From Candidatus Krumholzibacteriota bacterium (GTDB taxonomy: Bacteria; Krumholzibacteriota; Krumholzibacteriia; LZORAL124-64-63), in NCBI GenBank assembly GCA_022711765.1, contig JAKLEB010000001.1, positions 1,160,694-1,224,693 of the forward strand: 64,000 nucleotides of DNA. The letters are read 5' to 3'. Below are positions 57,861 to 64,000 of the stretch, in pieces. The stretch's first letter is position 1; every line of letters begins with the position of its first letter. Both the position numbers and the translations under genes were made by a program. The notes beneath the pieces are model-generated. The model saw only the letters and a program-made list of their open reading frames with translations. It did not search any database and was not told where the DNA came from.

Positions 57861-59347
57861 GCCGCGACGACGATCGCGGCCTTGATCGCCCCCGCCGCGA
57901 CGGCCCCGCCGAACCCGCGATCCGCGAGGTCCGCCAGCGACCGCTCCAGCGGCAGCGCCCAGTAGACCGCCGCCGCCAGCGCGCCCACCACGTAGCTCTG
58001 CCCCACGACCGCGAGCAGCGGCCCCGTGTACAGCCCCGACCGCCGCCGGTGCAGGACCCAGAGCGAGAGGAGCAGGTGCAGGTTGATGGCGAGGCTCGAG
58101 GCGAGAGCCAGTCCGCGCACCTGGAGCGGGCCGATCAGCGCGAAGTTCAGCAGGGCGTTCGTGACGAGGAACTGCACCGCCAGCCAGACCTTGTCCCGCA
58201 ACAGCTGCAGGGAATGGAAGATCCGGGCCACGAGGCCGTTGATGATGAGGGCCGGCAGGCCGAGCATGTACATGACCATGGCGCCGGTCGTGCGGACCGT
58301 GTCCGCCGCGTCGAAGGCGCCGCGCTCGAAGAGCACCCGGACCAGCTCGGGCGCCGCGAAGGCGATCCCCAGCGAGGCCGGCACCACGAGGTGGCAGAGC
58401 CTCACGAGGTTGTGCCGGATGTACTCGCTGCAGGCGGCGAACTCGCCGGCGGCGATGGTCTCGCTCATGTGCGGGTACATGACCGTCACCAGGCTCGTCG
58501 AGAACAGCATGAAGCCGAAGGTGACCAGGGTGTAGGCGAAATTCAGCGAGGCGACGCTGCCCGGCTCCAGGGCCGTGGCGAACCACCGGTCGACGAATGC
58601 ATTCCCGGTCAGCAGGACCTGCCCGACGAACATCAGCCAGATCAGGTCGCGGATGCGGCCGAGGTCGCGGCGGTCGAGCCCCGGCCGCACCGGCCGCAGG
58701 GCGCGCACGGCGAACGCGCGCAGGTGGATCACCGGCCACTGCAGGACCTGGCCGATCGCGAAGCCCAGCGGCAGCGACCAGATCCCCAGGCGGTCGTGCC
58801 AGAGCACGAGCGCGGCGAGCATGGCCGCCGCGTTGAGCACCGGCATCGCGCCCGCGACCCGGAAGTACTGGTACAGGTTGAGCACCGACATGCCCAGGTT
58901 GTTCACGACCAGGAGCAATCCGGGCAACGCCATGGCCACGGTCATCCTGATCGTGAGGTCGCTGGTGATCGGCGGCAGGTCCGGCCAGACCAGCGGCAGC
59001 ACGGCGGCGACGAGGGCCGCCAGGCCCAGCAACCAGGCGGCGCCGCCGCCGATGAAGAGGCCGAGCACGCCGTTCTGGTAGCGGTGGAAGGTGTCGATGT
59101 CGACAGCGTGCTTGAGCTGGATCAGGTAGGGCGCCATCGCGCCGCGGAAGACCTGGGAGAGCGTGCCGTCGCCGAACGTCACGAGGAAGAGCGCCAGGCC
59201 GTAGGCGTCCACGTCCTCGCCGGCCCCGAACCACCGCGCGACGAGCACCTGGCTCAAGAGGCCGATCGGCTTCACGAGCAGGCTGAGGCCCATCAGCCCC
59301 ATCACCTCGCGGTCGAAGAGCAGGCGGCGCGGATCGAGACGAATCAT
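57803..59347 (-). CDS. MOP-superfamily lipid flippase (MurJ/MviN-like)
   Basis: A 514-residue protein with about 14 membrane segments. The N-terminal motif SQVLVARWFGAGEDVDAYGLALFLV and later GAFDAADT resemble MurJ/MviN. It closes the exopolysaccharide locus on the minus strand. It could be the peptidoglycan lipid II flippase or a polysaccharide flippase; the placement beside glycosyltransferases favours the latter, the sequence the MurJ side. Confidence 0.85.
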   Translation of the reverse strand: MIRLDPRRLLFDREVMGLMGLSLLVKPIGLLSQVLVARWFGAGEDVDAYGLALFLVTFGDGTLSQVFRGAMAPYLIQLKHAVDIDTFHRYQNGVLGLFIGGGAAWLLGLAALVAAVLPLVWPDLPPITSDLTIRMTVAMALPGLLLVVNNLGMSVLNLYQYFRVAGAMPVLNAAAMLAALVLWHDRLGIWSLPLGFAIGQVLQWPVIHLRAFAVRALRPVRPGLDRRDLGRIRDLIWLMFVGQVLLTGNAFVDRWFATALEPGSVASLNFAYTLVTFGFMLFSTSLVTVMYPHMSETIAAGEFAACSEYIRHNLVRLCHLVVPASLGIAFAAPELVRVLFERGAFDAADTVRTTGAMVMYMLGLPALIINGLVARIFHSLQLLRDKVWLAVQFLVTNALLNFALIGPLQVRGLALASSLAINLHLLLSLWVLHRRRSGLYTGPLLAVVGQSYVVGALAAAVYWALPLERSLADLADRGFGGAVAAGAIKAAIVVAAYGVVLGCWRLAARRRASS

Positions 59348-59478
59348 GGGCCGCATGATGCGCCGCGTGCCGCGGCCTGTCAACGAACCCACGGCGGTTG
59401 ATGCGCGGGGCGGCACGGGTTACCATGGGGAGGCCACCCCCGATCGACCCGCGGCCGGCTTTCACCAGGAGGACCAGC

Positions 59479-60504
59479 TTGCCCAGGCGCTCCCGTCGCG
59501 GCGGCGCGATCCTCGCGCTCACCGCTCTGGCATCGCTCGGCTTGCCGGCGCTCGCCGGCGATCGGGCCGTCACCGGCAAGGACCGGCATCCCGACGGCCG
59601 CGCCGCGGACTACGCGCGCGACGTGGTCCCCTGCGACGCGCCCAGGCAGGAGCTCGACCTGTCGCCCGGCCTGCAGCTCGCGTTCGCGGACACGACGAGC
59701 GGCGCGGGCGCGGTCGCTGGCTACGCCTGCGAGCCCGGCTGGGTCGAAGCCGGCCCCGAGCACGTCTACGCGCTGACCGCGACCGACGACCTGGTCCTCG
59801 ACGCCTGGCTCGCCGGCAACGAGCCGGACCTCGATCTGGTCCTGCTGTCCGCCTGCGACACCGACAGCTGCCTCGCCCAGGCGAACACCGAGGTGAGCGC
59901 GCTGCTCGCGGCCGGCCGCACCTACTACCTGGTGGTCGACGGCTTCCAGGAGGCGGCCGGTCCCTACCTCCTCAGCCTCGAGACCCGCCACGCGGGGCTC
60001 GCCGACCTCGTCTGCGAGCCGGGCGGCGCGGTGCCGGTGGCCATCGACGGCGCGGGACTGGACCTGCTGCAGGGCGACCTCTTCGGCGCGCCCAACCTGG
60101 TCTCCATCTTCGACTGTGCGGAGATCGCCGCGCGCGGCGGCGAGGTCTGGTACGCCCTGACCATGGCGGCCGCCGACACCGACACCACGGGCGCCGGCTA
60201 CGGCGAGTACCTGAGCGTCGCCTGCACCGTCGCTCCGGCCGCCGCCACCCTCGACGTCGCGCTCTGGGTCTTCGCCGGCTGCGGGCCCGACGCCGAGTGC
60301 CTCGCGTTCGTCGACGGGGCCAACGCGGGAGGCGACGAGTCGTTGATCTGGGCGAACCAGGATCCCGAGCCGAGGACCGTCTACCTCGCGGTCGACTGCC
60401 TGCGGCCCGCCGGCGAGAGCGGGGGCGCGTACGACCTGACCTTCAACGCGACGGTGCCGGTCGAGCCGCGGACCTTCACGGACGTCCGCCGGCTCTTTCG
60501 CTGA
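59479..60504 (+). CDS. secreted Cys-containing protein with PPC-like beta domains
   Basis: A 341-residue protein. TTG 59479 is the best start because AGGAGG lies 6 bases upstream and gives a signal peptide (cleavage near PALAG). The mature part has two beta-rich repeats with pairs of cysteines (SACDTDSCLAQA, FAGCGPDAECLAF) and the segments RTYYLVVDGF and RTVYLAVDCL. These resemble bacterial pre-peptidase C-terminal domains. No catalytic residues and no FlgD tail. Probably a cell-surface or secreted structural/binding protein. Confidence 0.7.
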   Translation: MPRRSRRGGAILALTALASLGLPALAGDRAVTGKDRHPDGRAADYARDVVPCDAPRQELDLSPGLQLAFADTTSGAGAVAGYACEPGWVEAGPEHVYALTATDDLVLDAWLAGNEPDLDLVLLSACDTDSCLAQANTEVSALLAAGRTYYLVVDGFQEAAGPYLLSLETRHAGLADLVCEPGGAVPVAIDGAGLDLLQGDLFGAPNLVSIFDCAEIAARGGEVWYALTMAAADTDTTGAGYGEYLSVACTVAPAAATLDVALWVFAGCGPDAECLAFVDGANAGGDESLIWANQDPEPRTVYLAVDCLRPAGESGGAYDLTFNATVPVEPRTFTDVRRLFR

Positions 60505-60907
60505 GGCCACGACCAGCCGGGCGGGCAGGCGAGGCGCGGTCAACCTGCCCGGCGCCGCCGCGGGCCGCGTGCAGCGTGCACGGCGCGCGCTCGTCGCCAC
60601 CGACTGCTCGATCGACCGGGCGAGGCGTCACGCGCCGTCATGGCACGCCGTCCGCCGTCTCGGCCCCGCCGCGCGGAGCGGGTCCGCGTCCTGCAGGACC
60701 GGAGCGACGCCTCCCGGGGCCCGATGCCCGCTGATCCTGCCGACGCTTCCGCTGGTCCTCCGGTCGCCGTCGGGAGGCGTCACCCGCCAGGGGCCCCGCG
60801 TGGGCGGCAGTCCGTAGAACTTGATTCTCCCGGCCGCGAACCTATAATCTGAGCGTGGCGGCCGATCCCCGCCCGGCACGGACGCACCTCCCGGAAGGAA
60901 CCCCGGC
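60505..60907 (+). other. intergenic region before top6B, no recognised gene
   Basis: 403 bases. Short open frames here, such as 60640-60852, have biased Arg/Pro/Ala composition and no recognisable domain, so I do not call them genes. The last 90 bases hold the top6B promoter and ribosome site. Confidence 0.5.
60821..60848 (+). promoter_or_regulatory. promoter of top6B
   Basis: TTGATT (60821-60826) and TATAAT (60843-60848) are separated by 16 bases, 59 bases before the ATG. Confidence 0.65.
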
Positions 60908-62593
60908 ATGCCCCCGCGGTCCCGCACCAACGGCACGGCCGAGACCCTGGCCCAGAAGCAGCGCGAGATCTCGATCAGCGAGTTCTTCACCAAGAACCGC
61001 CACCTGCTCGGCTTCGATTCGCCGGCCAAGGCCCTCCTGACGACGATCAAGGAGGCCGTCGACAACAGCCTCGACGCCTGCGAGGAGGCCGGACATCTGC
61101 CCCGCCTCCACGTCGAGATTCGCCCCGAGGAGGACAAGTTCAAGGGCCTGGACCTGCCGAGCCTCGCCGAGACGGCCGCCACGGGCGCGACCGCGACGGG
61201 CAACGGCAACGGCAACGGCAAGAGCAAGGGCAAGCTTCCGGTCGTCCGCGAGGAGCGCTACCGGGTCGTGGTCGAGGACAACGGCCCCGGCATCGTGGCC
61301 GCCCAGGTGCCCCGCATCTTCGGCAAGCTGCTCTACGGCTCGAAGTTCCACTCCCTCAAGCAGAGCCGCGGCCAGCAGGGCATCGGCATCTCGGCTGCCG
61401 GCATGTACGGCCAGCTCACCACCGGCAAGCCGGTCACGGTCTACACGCGGACCGCCCCCGACCAGCCCGCCCGGCGCATCCAGCTGCACCTGGACATGAA
61501 GCTGAACGAGCCGGTGGTCCAACGCGACGAGGAGACGATCTGGGAGAAGGACCACGGCACGAGGGTCGAGATCGTCCTGACCGGCAGCTACAAGCGCGGC
61601 CAGCACTCGGTCGACGCCTACCTCGCGCAGACCGCCATCGCCAATCCGCACCTGCACCTGACCTATGTCGACCCGAAGGGCGAGGCGCACGTCTATCCCA
61701 ACACCGCCGACCAGCTGCCGGCGGAGGCTCGCGAGATCCAGCCCCATCCCTACGGCGTCGAGCTGGGCCTGCTGGCCCGCCTGCTCAAGGACACGGCGTG
61801 CCGCAACCTGGGCAGCTTCCTCAGGGAGGAGTTCTGCCGCGTGGGGCCCAAGACCTGCGAGCAGATCCTCGGCGCGGCGGATCTGCCGGCGAACAAGCAG
61901 CCGAAGCGGCTCTCGCAGGACGACTGCCGGCGCCTGCTCGACGCGATCGCCGCGACGCGGATCCCCGCGCCGCCGACCGATTGCCTCTCGCCGATCGGCG
62001 AGTCGCTGGTGATGGCGGGCCTGAAGAGCGGCGTCGCGGCCGATTTCTACACCAGCGTGACGCGCCCGGCCGCGGTCTACCGCGGCAATCCGTTCCAGGT
62101 CGAGGTCGGCCTCGCGTACGGCGGCCAGCTGCCGGGCGACGAGCTCGCGACGCTCATGCGCTTCGCCAATCGCGTGCCGCTGTTGTACCAGGCGTCCGCC
62201 TGCGCCATCCACAAGGCGGTGCTCACCAGCAACTGGCGCGCCTACGGCGTGCAGCAGAGCAAGGGTGCCCTGCCGACCGGCCCCCTGGTCATTCTCGTCC
62301 ACATCGCCTCGGTCTGGGTCCCGTTCACGAGCGAGAGCAAGGAAGCCGTGGCGCACTACCCGGAGATCGTGCGCGAGCTCAAGCTGGCCCTGCAGGAGGC
62401 CGGCCGGCAGCTGGGCCGGTTCTTGCGGCGGCGCCAGCGCGAGAAGGACGCGAACCAGAAGCAGAGCTACATCCAGAAGTACATCCCTCACATCGGCGAC
62501 GCGCTGCAGGACATCCTCGCCCTCGACGCCGCCGACCGCGCGAACGTGATCACGGTCCTGACCGAAACGCTCGAGAAGAGCCGCAAGTTCTGA
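60908..62593 (+). CDS. top6B: DNA topoisomerase VI subunit B
   Basis: A 561-residue GHKL ATPase. Bergerat-fold motifs are [11 protein letters not shown] (N-box, Asn53), VVEDNGPGI (Asp124) and [16 protein letters not shown] (lid). An H2TH-like segment and a transducer domain follow ([17 protein letters not shown]). A Gly/Asn-rich insert (about 92-108) lies inside the ATPase domain. GGAAGGA lies 8 bases before the ATG. Subunit B normally pairs with the cleaving subunit A to relax or decatenate DNA. Top6A usually lies next to top6B, but here the next gene is a carboxypeptidase and no top6A is in the window. Confidence 0.93.
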   Translation: MPPRSRTNGTAETLAQKQREISISEFFTKNRHLLGFDSPAKALLTTIKEAVDNSLDACEEAGHLPRLHVEIRPEEDKFKGLDLPSLAETAATGATATGNGNGNGKSKGKLPVVREERYRVVVEDNGPGIVAAQVPRIFGKLLYGSKFHSLKQSRGQQGIGISAAGMYGQLTTGKPVTVYTRTAPDQPARRIQLHLDMKLNEPVVQRDEETIWEKDHGTRVEIVLTGSYKRGQHSVDAYLAQTAIANPHLHLTYVDPKGEAHVYPNTADQLPAEAREIQPHPYGVELGLLARLLKDTACRNLGSFLREEFCRVGPKTCEQILGAADLPANKQPKRLSQDDCRRLLDAIAATRIPAPPTDCLSPIGESLVMAGLKSGVAADFYTSVTRPAAVYRGNPFQVEVGLAYGGQLPGDELATLMRFANRVPLLYQASACAIHKAVLTSNWRAYGVQQSKGALPTGPLVILVHIASVWVPFTSESKEAVAHYPEIVRELKLALQEAGRQLGRFLRRRQREKDANQKQSYIQKYIPHIGDALQDILALDAADRANVITVLTETLEKSRKF

Positions 62594-62616
62594 GCCCTGT
62601 CGCCACCGGAGCCGCC

Positions 62617-64000
62617 ATGCCCGACGCCTACGCGAGACTCCTGGGCCACCTCCAGCCGATCCAGCGCCTCAACGGCGCCCGGGCCCTGCTCGGCTGGGAC
62701 CAGGAGGTCATGATGCCGCCCGCCGGCGCCCGGTCACGGGCCGACACCTGCGCGGCGCTGGCCGAGGTCGTCCACGCCAGGCTGACCGACCCCGAGCTGG
62801 GCTCGCTGCTCGCCGACCTCTTGCCGGCCGACGGCCTCGCCCCGGCCGCCCGCGCCAACGTCCGCGAGGCCCGCCGCGCGCACGAGCGGGCCGTGCGCCT
62901 GCCGGTGACGCTCGTGCGCGACCTCGCGGAAGCCGCGTCGCTCGCGCAGCCGGAATGGGCGCGGGCCCGCGACGACGACGACTGGGATCGCTTCGCCCCC
63001 CACCTCGCTCGCGTCCTGGACCTGAAACGCCAGGAGGCGGCGGCGCTCGGGATCGGCGACGAGCCCTACGACTCGCTGCTCGACGAGTTCGAGCCGGGAG
63101 CCCGCACCGCGGATCTCCTGCCGATCTTCCGGCGCCTGCGCGTCGCGCTCACGGCCCTGCTCGACCGCCTCGGGCCCGCGCTGGCCGCCCCGGTCGAGCC
63201 GCTGGTCGGTGATTTCCCGGTCGGTCGCCAGGACGAGCTCAACCGCCGGGTCCTGTCCACCGTGGGTTACGATTTCGACGCCGGCCGCCTCGACGTCTCC
63301 ACGCACCCCTTCACCGAGTCGATGGGACCCGGGGACGTGCGGATCACGACGCGGTACAGCGAGGACGACGTGCTGCCGGGCCTCTTCTCGACGCTCCACG
63401 AGGCCGGGCACGCGCTCTACGAGCAGGGCCTGCCGGCGGAACACCGCGACACGCCCGCCGGCCAGGCGGTGAGCCTCGGCATCCATGAGTCGCAGTCGCG
63501 CCTGTGGGAGAACCACGTGGGGCGCTGCCCGGCATTCTGCCACTGGCTCGCGCCGGTCCTGCGCCAGACCTTTCCCGAGCGGCTCGGCCGTCTCGCGCCG
63601 GACGAGCTCGTCCGGGCGGTCAACCGCGTCCGCTCGACCCCGATCCGCATCGAGGCGGACGAGGTCACCTACAACCTGCACATCGTCCTGCGGCTGGAGA
63701 TCGAGCGGGCGCTGCTCTCGGGCGACCTCGAGGTCGCCGGTGTCCCGGCGGTGTGGCGGAGCCTGGCGCGCGAGTACCTCGGCCTCGAGATCTGGGACGA
63801 ACGCACGGGACCGCTCCAGGACATCCACTGGAGCATGGGGAGCCTCGGGTATTTCCCGACGTACACCCTGGGCAACCTGTACGCGGCGATGTTCTGGAAC
63901 GCCGCCCGCAGCGCGCTGCCGGATCTCGACCGGGACCTCGCCGCCGGACGCACGGCCGGGCTGCTCGGCTGGTTGCGCGCGCAGATCCACGGCCGCGGCA
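62617..64000 (+). CDS. M32 (Taq) family metallocarboxypeptidase (3' end outside window)
   Basis: 461 codons are visible. The start MPDAYARLLGHLQPIQRL is typical, and GGAG lies 5 bases before ATG 62617. The zinc motif is HEAGH (His261, Glu262, His265), and IHESQSRLWENHVG, the third-ligand region, follows. SMGSLGYFPTYTLGNLYAA near the end is an M32 signature. Family members are about 500 residues, so perhaps 40 residues are missing. It removes C-terminal residues from peptides, probably in the cytoplasm. It lies 23 bases after top6B and may be cotranscribed. Confidence 0.93.
   Translation, partial: MPDAYARLLGHLQPIQRLNGARALLGWDQEVMMPPAGARSRADTCAALAEVVHARLTDPELGSLLADLLPADGLAPAARANVREARRAHERAVRLPVTLVRDLAEAASLAQPEWARARDDDDWDRFAPHLARVLDLKRQEAAALGIGDEPYDSLLDEFEPGARTADLLPIFRRLRVALTALLDRLGPALAAPVEPLVGDFPVGRQDELNRRVLSTVGYDFDAGRLDVSTHPFTESMGPGDVRITTRYSEDDVLPGLFSTLHEAGHALYEQGLPAEHRDTPAGQAVSLGIHESQSRLWENHVGRCPAFCHWLAPVLRQTFPERLGRLAPDELVRAVNRVRSTPIRIEADEVTYNLHIVLRLEIERALLSGDLEVAGVPAVWRSLAREYLGLEIWDERTGPLQDIHWSMGSLGYFPTYTLGNLYAAMFWNAARSALPDLDRDLAAGRTAGLLGWLRAQIHGRG

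Noticed and set aside
60640-60852. 70-codon open frame before top6B
   Set aside because: Low-complexity Arg/Pro/Ala product overlapping the top6B promoter, with no good ribosome site.
1-64000. CRISPR arrays, tRNA/rRNA genes, insertion sequences, phage genes
   Set aside because: Looked for by reading and not found: no regular short repeats with spacers, no transposase or integrase, no cloverleaf that I could support.

Overview
This window is about 70% G+C. It looks like a chromosomal piece of a Gram-negative, uncultivated bacterium of the FCB / Eisenbacteria-Krumholzibacteriota type. That placement is an inference. It rests on four secreted proteins that share a C-terminal FlgD-Ig-like tail (NPFNPxT core), outer-membrane export genes, a greatly lengthened GreA-type factor and a bacterial topoisomerase VI B subunit. 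I saw no tRNA, rRNA, CRISPR array, insertion sequence or phage gene.

Left part (1-13.2 kb): an S9 peptidase cut by the window edge and a methyltransferase face a minus-strand operon for aminoacyl carrier protein chemistry. That operon holds an acyl-CoA-dehydrogenase-like flavoenzyme, a free-standing adenylation enzyme whose ten pocket residues read DLFYLALVCK (the proline code of pyrrole pathways), two tandem carrier proteins and a serine-acetyltransferase-like acyltransferase. It looks like an orphan prolyl/pyrrolyl-carrier-protein cassette. A methanethiol oxidase operon (mtoX, SCO-like, MauG-like) follows. Then come a helix-hairpin-helix protein, a zinc metallopeptidase, a lysine 2,3-aminomutase-type radical SAM enzyme and a voltage-gated-type cation channel with a zinc-ribbon tail.

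Middle part (13.2-39.2 kb): a secreted six-haem cytochrome with a FlgD tail; a zinc-uptake-like operon without its ATPase; two tandem paralogous secreted subtilases; an SDR oxidoreductase; a 746-residue GreA-like protein; a small FlgD-tail protein; a membrane gluzincin; a sirtuin; a tripeptidyl-peptidase-II-like subtilase; a PLP sulfur-amino-acid lyase; a degenerate RelA/SpoT-fold protein; and a degenerate MqnE-like protein with no iron-sulfur cluster motif.

Right part (39.3-59.3 kb): a Wzy-type exopolysaccharide locus. It has an ExeA-like ATPase fused to a SPOR domain, two MOP-family flippases, an O-antigen-polymerase-like protein, a chain-length protein, a Wza lipoprotein, a BY-kinase-like ATPase with an altered P-loop, four glycosyltransferases, WecB, and a bi-domain oxidoreductase / alpha-toroid / DUF354 module. 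The two halves start from divergent, overlapping sigma70-type promoters near 48.45 kb, one of which has perfect consensus hexamers. The window ends with a secreted Cys-rich protein, topoisomerase VI subunit B without an adjacent A subunit, and an M32 carboxypeptidase cut by the edge.

Many transcription units end in GC-rich hairpins with 7-15 bp stems and no U-tract.
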